Shown one piece after another: positions 46,323 through 55,517 of a DNA stretch of 64,000 nt. Below the pieces are notes generated by a model, which was not told the origin of the DNA, made no database searches, and saw nothing but the letters and a program-made list of their open reading frames with translations. Position 1 is the stretch's first letter, and the number at the start of each line of letters is the position of its first letter. A program made the translations under genes and the position numbers. The stretch is from Microbacterium suwonense (GTDB lineage Bacteria > Actinomycetota > Actinomycetes > Actinomycetales > Microbacteriaceae), in NCBI RefSeq assembly GCF_030296555.1, contig NZ_AP027728.1, forward strand, positions 992,001 through 1,056,000, in the 5' to 3' direction.

Positions 46323-47735
46323 ATGACATCCGAGAAGTTCGAGGCACTCGATCTACAGAAGCTCATCGCCTCACTGAGGCCCGACGCTGATCACCTGGAC
46401 GATCTCTGGCGTCGCCCCGAGCCGCAGCTCCTCCCCGTCCCGACTACGGTGCGGTGGTTCCGCATCCGCATCGACCTGCAGCGCACGAAGCCGCCGGTGT
46501 GGCGGCGCATCGAGGTTCCCGGCGACATCCTCCTCCCGCGGTTGCACGAGGTGATCCAGGCGGCGATGGGATGGACCGACAGCCACCTGCACCGCTTCCG
46601 CACGAGCAATGACCGGAACCCTCCCGAGTTCCTCACGCAGTTCGACCTCGACGAGGGCGACGAGGGGATGCTTGAAGACGATGTGCGTCTCGATCAGGTC
46701 ATCGCTGAGGAGGGTGATCGGCTCTGGTACGACTACGACTTCGGAGATGACTGGAAGCACGTCCTGCGCGTCGAGAAGGTGCTCGACAGCCCTCCCCCGA
46801 CTCCGGTGTGCGTCGGCGGGAAGCTCGCCTGCCCGCCAGAGGACTGCGGCGGCGTCTGGGGCTACAGTGAACTCGCGGACTGGGTGCGCAGCGGCTACGA
46901 CGACGCACTCAGACCCGAGGTGTTCGACAGCACTGCGGAAGGGCGCGCCTGGCTGCCCGACGGCTGGCATCCCGACGTGTTCGACATCGACGAGACGAAC
47001 GAGCTCATCACCATAGTGACCGCGGAGCCGATCCCAGTCGTCGAGGAACTCGAGTCGCTGCTCGAACTGGCACGCAATCGCGGCACACACGGCCTGCGCA
47101 ACGCGCTCGCGCATCCGGCCACGTCCGGTGTAACCGACGTGAGCACCGGCGATGCCGCTGACGTCACCGAGCCGTTCCGTGTGCTCCTCGACGTCGTTGG
47201 GGACGGCATGGCGCTCACCACCGCCGGGTATCTGAAGCCCGCCGCGGTCGAGCAGATCGCGCACCGCACGGGCATCACTGACTGGTGGATCGGCAAGGCC
47301 AACCGCGAAGACCTCACCTGGCCCGTCTGGGAGCTGCGCGCCACGGCGCGAGCACTGGGACTGGTGTCGGTGCGCACAGGCCGCATCGCTCCGACTCAGG
47401 CCATCGCCAAACGTAGAGATGACCCGCAGGCGATCCTGCGACACATCATCGGCCGACTCCCGCTCGGAACAACCCCCGCAGAGCGGCACGCCGGATGGAT
47501 GGCACTCGCCGTCGTCGCGAGCGAGACGCCCGCTGAACTGTGGGAGTCGCGCATCAGTGAACTCCTGCTCGAGCTCGGCTGGCGCGACCGCGAGGACCCC
47601 TACCGCGCCCCCTCACCCGAGAGTCCCACGCTCGACATACTTCACCTGCTCGCGGGGGCGATGCGCGCAAACTGGCGGCCCAAGGGGGTGAACACGGCTG
47701 TCTCAGCCATCACCCGGGCCGCCATACGGGCTTGA
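46323..47735 (+). CDS. Plasmid pRiA4b ORF-3 family protein
   Basis: A 470-residue soluble protein. Residues about 40-210 carry the pRiA4b ORF-3 domain: WFRIRIDLQRTKPPVWRRIEVPGDILLPRLHEVIQAAMGW, HLHRFR, WYDYDFGDDWKHVLRVEKVL and CPPEDCGGVWGYSELA. The C-terminal half is helical and ends with GVNTAVSAITRAAIRA. This family is a frequent passenger of plasmids and IS elements; its biochemical role is not known to me. AAGGAAG precedes the ATG. Intact, in contrast to its eroded neighbours. It sits between toxin remnants and an integrase fragment. Confidence 0.85.
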   Translation: MTSEKFEALDLQKLIASLRPDADHLDDLWRRPEPQLLPVPTTVRWFRIRIDLQRTKPPVWRRIEVPGDILLPRLHEVIQAAMGWTDSHLHRFRTSNDRNPPEFLTQFDLDEGDEGMLEDDVRLDQVIAEEGDRLWYDYDFGDDWKHVLRVEKVLDSPPPTPVCVGGKLACPPEDCGGVWGYSELADWVRSGYDDALRPEVFDSTAEGRAWLPDGWHPDVFDIDETNELITIVTAEPIPVVEELESLLELARNRGTHGLRNALAHPATSGVTDVSTGDAADVTEPFRVLLDVVGDGMALTTAGYLKPAAVEQIAHRTGITDWWIGKANREDLTWPVWELRATARALGLVSVRTGRIAPTQAIAKRRDDPQAILRHIIGRLPLGTTPAERHAGWMALAVVASETPAELWESRISELLLELGWRDREDPYRAPSPESPTLDILHLLAGAMRANWRPKGVNTAVSAITRAAIRA

Positions 47736-47882
47736 TCGTCTGTCTACCGGATCGGCTGCGGCCAGGTTCAACAGAAACCGGCACAGGTCCGTCCTACCTG
47801 TAGCGGATCCTGTCGGGTCGGACGGCGTGACGCGTGCCGACGAGGTATGCGCGCCCTGCGGCGCTCTCTCGCGTGGGCCTAC

Positions 47883-48210
47883 TCATCGGGGACTCGCAAC
47901 ATCGAGCGCAGCGCGCATCCGCCCGAACGTCCCCAGCGTCTCCGCATACTCCAGCAGCAGTACCGTTTCGAGTTCGGTGCTGCCAGGTATCGGTGAAGCG
48001 CGGCGTGCGCGATCGGCTCGCCAAGGCGTTTTCGAAATCTCATGAGATCCACCGTCCTCGCCGCGTCGTAGATGCGCACCGGCTCTCCCGGCCCTGCCTC
48101 GAACGACGTCAGCCAGAGTCGAAAGAGACCTCGTCAAAGCGGAACACCATCACCGGAGGATAGGTGATTACCGGCGTATGCGACCGCTTGGGAACCGCGA
48201 TCTGCGTCTT
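47883..48210 (-). pseudogene. AbiEi-type antitoxin remnant, several frameshifts
   Basis: Three minus-strand frames each hold a piece of a type IV (AbiEi) antitoxin: KTQIAVPKRSHTPVITYPPV with MVFRFDEVSFDSG, then GEPVRIYDAARTVDLMRFRK with LGEPIAHAALHRYLAAPN, and finally LLLEYAETLGTFGRMRAALD ending VASPR. RxYDxARTvvDlmRxR and the terminal helices are typical of the family's C-terminal domain. The partner AbiEii toxin is absent. The piece is joined at its 5' side to an integrase start. The frameshifts are not in homopolymer runs, so it is a genuine pseudogene. Confidence 0.6.
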
Positions 48211-48382
48211 CGCGCGAGACATCAGCTCCTCGCGGGCGTCAGACTCGGTGGCACCTTCGGCACGGAGTTGCACCAGCTCGCGAGCCGTCGCGCATCCGGG
48301 CGCGTGCCAGCCATTTGCCGTTCGCGAGTTGGGTCACCTGCACCTGGCCGATCTCGCCGGCGGCGATCTTCGGCCTAGACAT
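48211..48382 (-). pseudogene. Integrase N-terminal remnant, overlapping the excisionase-like gene
   Basis: The frame starts MSRPKIAAGEIGQVQVTQLA then NGKWLARARMRDGS; a frameshift follows and the next frame reads ELVQLRAEGATESDAREELM. The A/SRPKI...GxIGxV...NGKWxARAR pattern is the arm-binding start of actinophage-type tyrosine integrases. After SRA the sequence changes to AbiEi-type. Its ATG lies inside the 3' end of the excisionase-like gene (8-nt overlap), the usual xis-int arrangement. The catalytic domain is missing. Confidence 0.6.
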
Positions 48383-48590
48383 GACGCTGCTCTCGCTCCC
48401 AGACGAGCACGTCGTCGCGGTCGTACCTGATGTGCCGGCCGAGCTTCAGCCACGGCGGCCCGGACTTCGTGAGTCGCCCGCCTTCGAGCGTGCGCTCGGG
48501 CACGCCCAGGAGCACGGCGACCTCGGCCTGGGTCAGGAACGCGGGCGCGACCTCGATGCGTGCATGAGCTTCCAAGTCAGACAGGTTCAT
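48375..48590 (-). CDS. Excisionase-like helix-turn-helix protein
   Basis: A 71-residue HTH_17/MerR-like DNA-binding protein starting MNLSDLEAHARIEVAPAFLT. The HTH is QAEVAVLLGVPERTLEGGRL, followed by KSGPPWLKLGRHIRYDRDDVLVWE. Related proteins normally have Trp in LEGWR; here it is Gly (GGG against TGG), a possible sign of decay. Such proteins direct excision with the adjacent integrase. It precedes the integrase remnant and follows tRNA-Gln. Confidence 0.75.
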   Translation of the reverse strand: MNLSDLEAHARIEVAPAFLTQAEVAVLLGVPERTLEGGRLTKSGPPWLKLGRHIRYDRDDVLVWEREQRHV

Positions 48591-48660
48591 GGCAGCAGGA
48601 GCGGGGCCGAGTGCGTACCTCATCGGCAGAGACGACCGCGAAACGCACCCCGTGAGGGTT

Positions 48661-48684
48661 TCTGGTCACCAATCTGGTCACCAG
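48661..48684. repeat. 12-bp direct repeat beside tRNA-Gln (possible att or arm site)
   Basis: TCTGGTCACCAA followed immediately by TCTGGTCACCAG, 11 of 12 matching. It lies between the excisionase-like gene and tRNA-Gln, where integrase arm sites or an att junction are expected. No second att copy is visible in the window. Confidence 0.45.
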
Positions 48685-48754
48685 GCGCCAGATCGGGCCA
48701 CTCGACGGAGTGAAGAGGAGGCCGGACTTCCTAGAGAACTCTAGCGATTCGTTG

Positions 48755-48826
48755 CTGGGGTACCTGGACTCGAACCAAGAACAACTGAACCAGAATCAGC
48801 CGTGTTGCCAATTACACCATACCCCA
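48755..48826 (-). tRNA. tRNA-Gln (anticodon CTG)
   Basis: A 72-nt cloverleaf on the minus strand: acceptor TGGGGTA with TACCCCA, discriminator G, anticodon stem GCTGA/TCAGT around TTCTGGT, T-loop GTTCGAGTC. It is a likely integration site, being next to the xis-int remnant, and lies upstream of the lipocalin and gltX on the same strand. Confidence 0.95.
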
Positions 48827-48914
48827 AGGGCGAAACCGGAGCCTCGCACCGAGGTTCAAGCTTACCGGAGCGGGAGCGAGATCGCGAATCGCCGCGCCTG
48901 TGGGCGTGGCCCTC

Positions 48915-49409
48915 TCAGACCTGCACCACCTGCCCCGACTGCGCGGGCCGGATCCATGACTCGAGGTCGTACCCCTGGTCGCGCGCGGTCTCGAGGTAGG
49001 TCTCCTCCACGGCATCCGAGATCTGTGGCGTGCGCGAGAGCAGCCAGAGATGCTTGTGGTCGGGCGTGCCCACGAGCGCATGCTCATAGGCCTCGTCGAT
49101 GCGCAGCACCCAGTAGTCCGCCTTCGTGAACGGAATCCAGCGCAGCGCCTCCGGCAGGAAGGTCACGCGCAGCCGCCCCGGGTGCTCCTCGTCGGGAATC
49201 GCCTCGCCGAGCGCCTGGGTGGGCTCGCCCTGATCGTCCAGGCATCGGTTGTCGACGCGCACCACTCCCCCGTCCTCCAGGGAGTACTCGGCGGTGACAT
49301 CCCGCGCACCGTCGTCTTCGAACCTCAGCGGAAGCCTGCCGACCTCGAACCACAGTCCCAGGTATCGCCCCAGCTCCAGCGCCGGCACCGAACGCACCTC
49401 ATCCGTCAT
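48915..49409 (-). CDS. Lipocalin family protein (Blc-like)
   Basis: A 164-residue beta-barrel protein with the lipocalin signature region ELGRYLGLWFEVGRLPLRFE (GxW) and the later strands VTAEYSLEDGGVVRVDNRCLD, YWVLRIDEAYEHALVGTPDHKHLWLLSRTP (bacterial lipocalin Blc pattern). No signal peptide is seen, so it may act in the cytosol. GGGAG precedes the ATG. Likely binds a lipid or hydrophobic ligand. Confidence 0.88.
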   Translation of the reverse strand: MTDEVRSVPALELGRYLGLWFEVGRLPLRFEDDGARDVTAEYSLEDGGVVRVDNRCLDDQGEPTQALGEAIPDEEHPGRLRVTFLPEALRWIPFTKADYWVLRIDEAYEHALVGTPDHKHLWLLSRTPQISDAVEETYLETARDQGYDLESWIRPAQSGQVVQV

Positions 49410-49491
49410 CCTGCTCTCCCCTCTGCTTCCGACCACCGTAGGCAGTCGCCGGCAGACCGGAAAAGGGCTTGCGCAGCCGACGGCGATTCGG

Positions 49492-51000
49492 CTAAGAGAG
49501 CCTGTCGGCCAGCGCCCGCAGGCGGCGCAGCGTCTCGTCCTTGCCCAGCAGCTCCATCGACTCGAACAGGGGCGGCGAGACGCGGCGCCCGGTGAGCGCG
49601 ACGCGCGGCGGACCGTAGGCGACGCGCGGCTTGAGTCCGAGGTCGTCGACCAGGGATGCTGAGAGCGCGGCCTGCACAGCATCCGGGGTGAAGTCCTCCA
49701 CAGGCTCCAGCGCCGCCGCGCATGCGGTGAGCACCTCGGCAGCGTTCGCCGGCATACCCTTCAGCGCATCCGCCTGGTATTCGATCTCGTCGGTGAACAG
49801 GAAGCCGAGCAGTCCGGGTGCCTCCCCCAGCAGCTGCATCCGCTCCTGCACCAGCGGTGCCGCGCGGAACGCCAGCACGATCTGCTCGTGCGTGGGTTCG
49901 GCCGATCCGAACACGCCCGCATCGGCCAGGTACGGCAGCATCCGCTCGGCGAAGTCCTTGCCGTCCAGCTGACGGATGTGGTCGCCGTTGATCGACTCGG
50001 CCTTCTTCTGGTCGAAGCGGGCCGGGTTCGGGTTGACGTCGGCGATGTCGAACGCCTCGATGAACTCCTCCAGCGAGAACACGTCGCGGTCCGGCGCGAT
50101 CGACCAGCCCAACAGCGCCAGATAGTTCAGCAGACCCTCGTGGATGAAGCCGCGCTCCCGGTGCAGGAACAGGTCAGCCTGCGGGTCGCGCTTGGAGAGC
50201 TTCTTGTTGCCGGTCTCGCCCAGCACCAGCGGCATGTGCGCGAAGCGCGGCACGAAAGAGGCGACGCCGGCCTGGATCAGCGCGTCGTACAGCACCAGCT
50301 GGCGGGCCGTGGACGGCATGATGTCCTCGCCGCGCAGCACGTGCGTGATGCCCATCAGCGCATCGTCGACCGGGTTCACGAAGGTGTACAGCGGCTGCCC
50401 GTTCGGACGCACCACCACGAAGTCAGGGAACGACCCGGCAGGGAAGGTCACCTCACCGCGGATCAGGTCCTCGAAGGTGAGATCCTCGTCCGGCACGCGC
50501 AGACGCAATGCGGGCTGGCGCCCCTCTGCGCGGAACGCCGCCTTCTGCTCATCGGTCAGATCGCGGTCGTAGTTGTCATAGCCGAGCTGCTTCGCTCGTC
50601 CGTTCGCCTCGTTGCGCGCGTCGATCTCCTCGCCGGTGGAGAAGCTCTCGTACACGGCGCCGGACGCCTTCAGCTTCTCGATCACCTCGCGGTAGATGTC
50701 GTGCCGCAGCGACTGACGGTATGGCGCGTGCGGGCCGCCGACCTCGACGCCCTCGTCCCAGTCGATCTTCATCCAGGTGAGAGCGTCTACCAGCTGCCGG
50801 AAGCTCTCCTCGCTGTCACGCGCAGCATCCGTGTCCTCGATGCGGAAGATCAGCTTTCCGCCGTTGTGCCGCGCATACGCCCAGTTGAACAGCGCCGTGC
50901 GCACCATACCGACGTGAGGCAGGCCGGTCGGCGAGGGGCAGAAGCGCACGCGGATGTCTGACCCGGTGGCGGTGGTGGTGAGGGGATGCACAGTAGCCAT
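49492..51000 (-). CDS. gltX: Glutamyl-tRNA synthetase
   Basis: A 502-residue class I synthetase charging tRNA-Glu. It starts [35 protein letters not shown], the HIGH-type motif being [12 protein letters not shown] is the KMSKS loop; [10 protein letters not shown] and the GRAEDIMPS-like [13 protein letters not shown] are present. In actinobacteria lacking GlnRS it also mischarges tRNA-Gln for the GatCAB amidotransferase. Two tRNA-Glu genes and tRNA-Gln lie in the same 15 kb, but this may be chance. Confidence 0.97.
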   Translation of the reverse strand: MATVHPLTTTATGSDIRVRFCPSPTGLPHVGMVRTALFNWAYARHNGGKLIFRIEDTDAARDSEESFRQLVDALTWMKIDWDEGVEVGGPHAPYRQSLRHDIYREVIEKLKASGAVYESFSTGEEIDARNEANGRAKQLGYDNYDRDLTDEQKAAFRAEGRQPALRLRVPDEDLTFEDLIRGEVTFPAGSFPDFVVVRPNGQPLYTFVNPVDDALMGITHVLRGEDIMPSTARQLVLYDALIQAGVASFVPRFAHMPLVLGETGNKKLSKRDPQADLFLHRERGFIHEGLLNYLALLGWSIAPDRDVFSLEEFIEAFDIADVNPNPARFDQKKAESINGDHIRQLDGKDFAERMLPYLADAGVFGSAEPTHEQIVLAFRAAPLVQERMQLLGEAPGLLGFLFTDEIEYQADALKGMPANAAEVLTACAAALEPVEDFTPDAVQAALSASLVDDLGLKPRVAYGPPRVALTGRRVSPPLFESMELLGKDETLRRLRALADRLS

Positions 51001-51062
51001 ATCCCCTCGATCCTATCGGGGGCGGATGCCGCGGCCGAGACGCCCCAGACGAGTGAGACGCC

Positions 51063-52321
51063 TCAGGGCGTCGGGCGGATCCTGCCCAGCGGCGACAGGA
51101 CGATGATCGCGATCACGAACACGAGCGCCACGACGCCGAGTCCGCCATAGCCGAACTCGGTGAGCACCCAGCCTGCGGCGGCCGCACCCGCAGCGGCCGT
51201 CAGGCTCATCAGGGAGTCGCTGAGTCCCTGGCGGCGCGGACGCATCGTCACCGTCGACGATTCAGTCAGCAGCGCCGCGCCGGCGACCGTCGCCGCGCTC
51301 CAGCCCAGGCCCAGCAGAATCAGCGCGACCATCACTCCCGCCGGGTGCTCCCCGGCGACGATCGCCGTGATCAGGGATGCCGCGAGCATCCCCTGCCCCA
51401 GCAGCACGACGCGCACCCGCCCCCAGCGGTCAGCGAGGACGCCGAACAGCGGAGACAGCCCGTACATACCCGCGACATGCAGTGCGATCGTCACTCCCAC
51501 CAACAGGGTCACATCCGCGCTGGTGGTGTGCGCACCGCCGGCGTGATGTGCCATGTGCGACAGGTGGATCGGCGTCATCGCCATGACGGACGCCATCACG
51601 GCGTGCGAACCCGAGACCGCGAAGATCGCATAGCGAGCGCTGACCGGATGATCGGCGCTCGCGCCCAGCACCGACGCCTGCGAGGGCTGCCTGGCGAGGT
51701 TCAGCGCCGTCAGCAGCGGATCCGGGCGCAGTGCGACCAGATACAGCACGAGAGCGGTGGCCTGCGCCACCAGCGAGAACAGGTACGCACCGGTCAGCGG
51801 CGGCATCCCGATCGCCTGCCCCAGCAGCTCCCCGGAGTCAGCAGCAGCGGCCCCGCCACCCCGCCGACCGTCGTCGACCAGACCACCACCGAGAGATCGC
51901 GGGCACGATGCTCGGGAGAAGCCAGATCTGCGGCAGCGAATCGCGACTGCAGGTTGCCGGCGTTGCCCATCCCGATCATGACGATCCCGATCAGCAGCAG
52001 CGGGAACACGCGCAGCGCCGCGGAGAGGATCACCACGCCGACGCCCACCAACGCCAGCAGGTTCCCGGCTGTCAGCGACAGCCGCCGGCCGCGACGGGCG
52101 GCGAATCGAGCGAGCGGGATCGCGAAGGCCGCAGCACCGAGGGTGACGGATGCCGTGGCCAGACCGGACAGTGCGTCGGAGCCGGACAGATCGGCAGCCA
52201 GCAGCGCGCCGAGCGACACGGTCGACCCGAAGGCGATGCCGCCGAGCACCTGTCCGAGCGAGAGCACTCGGACGGTGCGGCGTTGCAGAGCCGCGAGATC
52301 GTCAGTGGTGAGGACGCTCAC
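51063..52321 (-). CDS. MFS transporter (one-base deletion)
   Basis: A 12-helix major facilitator of about 419 residues after repair. The first frame from a GTG (MSVLTTDDLAALQRRTVRVLSLGQVLGG) has LARFAARRGRRLSLTAG as loop 2-3; it breaks at CCCC 51830-51833 after GPLLLTPG and continues ELLGQAIGMPPLTGAYLFSLVAQ in the second frame, with LSPLFGVLADRWGRVRVVLLGQG as the half-2 motif. One added base rejoins them. Substrate unknown. Five bp from the FAH-family gene. Confidence 0.87.
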
Positions 52322-52325
52322 GTGC

Positions 52326-53102
52326 TCAGGTGCTCGGAGCCGCGTCGCGCACCGGGTTGCGCAGCGTGCCGATGCCGGTCACCTCGACCTCGATGGTGTC
52401 GCCGGCCACGACGGGTCCGACCCCTGCGGGCGTGCCGGTCATGATGACGTCTCCCGGCAGCAGCGTGAATGCCGCCGAGGCGTAGGCGATGATGTCGGCG
52501 ACGGAATGGATCATGTCGGTCAGCGGCGCCTGCTGCCGCACGTCTCCGTTCACCCGCGTCTCAATGCGGGCGGATGCGGCATCGAACTCGGTCTCGATCA
52601 CCGGCCCGAGCGGGCAGAAGGTGTCGAACCCCTTGCCGCGGGTCCACTGCCCGTCCTTGCGCTGGATGTCGCGGGCGGTGAAGTCGTTCCCGACGGTGTA
52701 GCCGAAGACGTAGTCCAGGGCATCCGCCGCCACCACGTTCTTGGCGATGCGCCCGATCACCACGACCAGTTCGCCCTCGAACTCCGTGCGCTCCGAGACC
52801 GCCGGACGCACGATCGCATCACCCGGGCCGATCACCGAGGTGTTGGGCTTGAGGAACAGCAGCGGCTCCTCGGGGGCGACGTTGCCGAACTCCGCCGCGT
52901 GCTCGTGATAGTTGCGCCCGACACACACCACCTTCGAGCGCGGGATCACCGGCGCCAGCAGAGCGGCATCCGCGAGAGGCACCCGCTCCCCCGTCGGCTC
53001 GAATCCTGCGAACATCGGATCGCCGTCGAGCACGACGAGATCGCTCTCGTCGACGATGCCGTATCGGATGCCGTCGCTGTGGCTGAATCGTGCGATCTTC
53101 AC
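52326..53102 (-). CDS. Fumarylacetoacetate hydrolase family protein
   Basis: A 258-residue FAH-fold enzyme (C-C bond hydrolase, isomerase or decarboxylase in aromatic catabolism). It has [17 protein letters not shown], the metal ligands [14 protein letters not shown] (ExE), [29 protein letters not shown] and [12 protein letters not shown]. The start is set at GTG 53102 because a TAGGCT box ends 6 nt upstream and homologues begin near MKIARF; a GTG two codons earlier is possible. Substrate unknown. Confidence 0.88.
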   Translation of the reverse strand: MKIARFSHSDGIRYGIVDESDLVVLDGDPMFAGFEPTGERVPLADAALLAPVIPRSKVVCVGRNYHEHAAEFGNVAPEEPLLFLKPNTSVIGPGDAIVRPAVSERTEFEGELVVVIGRIAKNVVAADALDYVFGYTVGNDFTARDIQRKDGQWTRGKGFDTFCPLGPVIETEFDAASARIETRVNGDVRQQAPLTDMIHSVADIIAYASAAFTLLPGDVIMTGTPAGVGPVVAGDTIEVEVTGIGTLRNPVRDAAPST

Positions 53103-53108
53103 CCGCAC

Positions 53109-53114
53109 AGCCTA
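53109..53114 (-). promoter_or_regulatory. -10 box TAGGCT, leaderless start of the FAH-family gene
   Basis: TAGGCT on the minus strand ends 6 nt before the GTG at 53102, again the leaderless spacing. The -35 hexamer is not evident. Confidence 0.4.
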
Positions 53115-53224
53115 GCTGGCCGCCCCCGCTCCCGACGAGACTCGGGGCTGTCGCCGGACACCCCGCCCTGCGGACGTCAATACCACGGGGTATGGACGGG
53201 AAGACGGGAGTCGGGGAAGGAGAA

Positions 53225-54322
53225 TCAGGACAGGCGCAGCAGCCAGCCGTGCTTGTCTTCGCGGCGGCCGTACTGGATGTCGGTGAGCTCCTCGCGCAGC
53301 GACAGCGCCAGCTCGCCGATGGGCTGCTCGTCCTCGAAGCCCTCGCCGACCAGCGCGCCGATGGGGGTGACCACGGCGGCGGTTCCGCAGGCGAACACCT
53401 CGACGATGTCACCGGATGCCACGCCCTGTCGCCACTCGTCGAGCGAGACCGGGCGACGCTCGACGGTGAGCCCACGGTCCTCGGCCAGCTGCAGCAGGGA
53501 GTCGCGCGTGATGCCCTCGAGGATGGACTCGGATGCCGGGGTGACGACGCGGCCGTCCTTGAAGACGAACACGACGTTCATTCCGCCGAGCTCCTCGACG
53601 TTGCGGTGCTGATCGAGGAAGACCACCTGGTCGCAGCCCTTGTCATACGCCTCGGCCTGCGGCAGCAGGCTGGATGCGTAGTTGCCGCCGGTCTTGGCCG
53701 CACCCGTGCCGCCCTTGCCTGCGCGGGCGTAGTTCTCGCTGAGCCAGATGCGCACGGGCTTCACTCCGCCCGAGAAGTACGCGCCGGCGGGACTGGCGAT
53801 CAGGTAGTAGGCCACCTTCTTCGCCGGGCGCACCCCCAGGAAGGCCTCCTTGGCGAACATGAAGGGCCGCAGGTAGAGGCTCTGGTCCTCTCCCGAGGGC
53901 ACCCAGTCGCCGTCGAGCGCGATCAGCTCCCGCAGCGACTGGAGGAAGTACTCCGTCGGCAGCTCGGGCAGCGCCAGCCGACGTGCGCTGCGCTGCAGCC
54001 GAGCGGCATTGCGATCAGGACGGAAGGTGTGCACCGAGCCGTCGGCGTGCCGGTACGCCTTGATGCCCTCGAAGATCTCCTGCCCATAGTGCAGCACCGC
54101 GGCGGCCGGGTCGAGCGTGATCGGGCCGTAGGGCTGCACGCGCGGACGGTGCCATCCGCCGTTCTCCGACCAGCAGATGTCGACCATGTGGTCGGTGAAG
54201 TGCACGCCGAAGCCGGGTTTCTGCAGGATCTCTTCACGCTGAGCCGGGTTCTTGGCCGCGAGGTTCTTCGTCACGGTGAACGTGAGCTCACCGGTGCGGG
54301 CGCTTGTCGTGGTGTCGGTCAT
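53225..54322 (-). CDS. ilvE: Branched-chain amino acid aminotransferase
   Basis: IlvE catalyses the last step of valine, isoleucine and leucine synthesis with PLP. The 365-residue enzyme (fold type IV, eukaryote-like subgroup) has VLHYGQEIFEGIKAYRHADG, FRPDRNAARLQRSARRL, the PLP lysine in GTGAAKTGGNYASSLLPQ and ELGGMNVVFVF...ILEGITRDSLLQLA. leuB precedes it on the same strand with a 47-bp gap, so the two leucine genes are probably co-transcribed. Confidence 0.96.
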   Translation of the reverse strand: MTDTTTSARTGELTFTVTKNLAAKNPAQREEILQKPGFGVHFTDHMVDICWSENGGWHRPRVQPYGPITLDPAAAVLHYGQEIFEGIKAYRHADGSVHTFRPDRNAARLQRSARRLALPELPTEYFLQSLRELIALDGDWVPSGEDQSLYLRPFMFAKEAFLGVRPAKKVAYYLIASPAGAYFSGGVKPVRIWLSENYARAGKGGTGAAKTGGNYASSLLPQAEAYDKGCDQVVFLDQHRNVEELGGMNVVFVFKDGRVVTPASESILEGITRDSLLQLAEDRGLTVERRPVSLDEWRQGVASGDIVEVFACGTAAVVTPIGALVGEGFEDEQPIGELALSLREELTDIQYGRREDKHGWLLRLS

Positions 54323-54369
54323 GTCTGTCCTCGGTCGAGATGCGGCGTCGATGCTCGCATACAGTCAGA

Positions 54370-55419
54370 TTACGCCTGCAGCAGGGCGATCACAGCGTCG
54401 CCGATCTCGCCGGTGCTGCGCGGTTCGCCGCGGCCGGCGATGTCCTGCTCCACCGCGCGTTGCACGCGAGCGGCCTCATCACGCAGCCCGAGGTGGTCGA
54501 GCAGCAGCGCCACCGACAGGATGGCAGCGGTCGGGTCGGCCTTGTGCTGTCCGGCGATGTCGGGTGCCGACCCGTGCACAGGCTCGAACATCGACGGGAA
54601 GGCGCCATCGGGGTTGATGTTGCCGGAGGCCGCCAGGCCGATGCCGCCGGTGACGGCGCCGGCCAGATCGGTGAGGATGTCGCCGAAGAGGTTGTCGGTG
54701 ACGATCACGTCGAAGCGAGCCGGATCCGTGACCAGGAAGATCGTGGCGGCGTCGACGTGCAGGTAGTCGACCGTCACATCCGGGTGTTCGGATGCCACCT
54801 GATCGACGACTCTCTTCCAGATCGCCCCGGCGTGCACGAGCACGTTCGTCTTGTGCACCAGGGTCAGCTTCTTCCGGCGCCGCTCAGCCAGGTCGAAGGC
54901 GTAGCGGACGACCCTCTCGACGCCGAAGGCGGTGTTGACGCTGGTCTCGTTCGCGATCTCGTGCGGCGTTCCCGTGCGAATGCTGCCGCCGTTGCCGACG
55001 TACGGCCCCTCGGTGCCCTCGCGGACGACGACGAAGTCGATCTGCCCGGGGTTCGCGAGCGGCCCGGGCGCTCCGGCGAAGAGCTTGGACGGACGAAGGT
55101 TCACGTAGTGATCCAGCTCGAACCGCAGCTTGAGCAGCAGACCGCGCTCGATGTTGGCATCCTTCAGCCGCGGATCCCCCGGCACCCCTCCGACCGCGCC
55201 CAGCAGGATCGCGTCGTGTGCGCGGATGGACTCCAGATCGGCATCCGTCAGCGTGTCACCGGTCTCGAGATACCGGGCCGCGCCCAGAGAGAACGGCGTC
55301 TTCTCGAAAGTGACGTCGCTGTGCTCCGTCACCGCGTCGAGCACGCGCTCGGCCTGAGCGACGACCTCCGGACCGATCCCGTCTCCCGAAATGACAGCCA
55401 GCTTCACGACGCGCGACAT
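54370..55419 (-). CDS. leuB: 3-isopropylmalate dehydrogenase
   Basis: LeuB oxidises and decarboxylates 3-isopropylmalate to 2-ketoisocaproate. The 349-residue protein starts [22 protein letters not shown], with the NAD-type [31 protein letters not shown] carrying the catalytic Lys, [21 protein letters not shown] (metal Asp) and the C-terminal [13 protein letters not shown]. leuCD lie 26 kb away with their own attenuator; ilvE and serA flank this gene. Confidence 0.97.
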   Translation of the reverse strand: MSRVVKLAVISGDGIGPEVVAQAERVLDAVTEHSDVTFEKTPFSLGAARYLETGDTLTDADLESIRAHDAILLGAVGGVPGDPRLKDANIERGLLLKLRFELDHYVNLRPSKLFAGAPGPLANPGQIDFVVVREGTEGPYVGNGGSIRTGTPHEIANETSVNTAFGVERVVRYAFDLAERRRKKLTLVHKTNVLVHAGAIWKRVVDQVASEHPDVTVDYLHVDAATIFLVTDPARFDVIVTDNLFGDILTDLAGAVTGGIGLAASGNINPDGAFPSMFEPVHGSAPDIAGQHKADPTAAILSVALLLDHLGLRDEAARVQRAVEQDIAGRGEPRSTGEIGDAVIALLQA

Positions 55420-55517
55420 GGATCTCCTTGCATCACGGCCGTCCGCCGCGCGGTCGCCGCGGACTTCGATCTCAGCGTAGCGGGGGCCGCCGTGTCGCCC
55501 CGACCACGAGTCATGGT

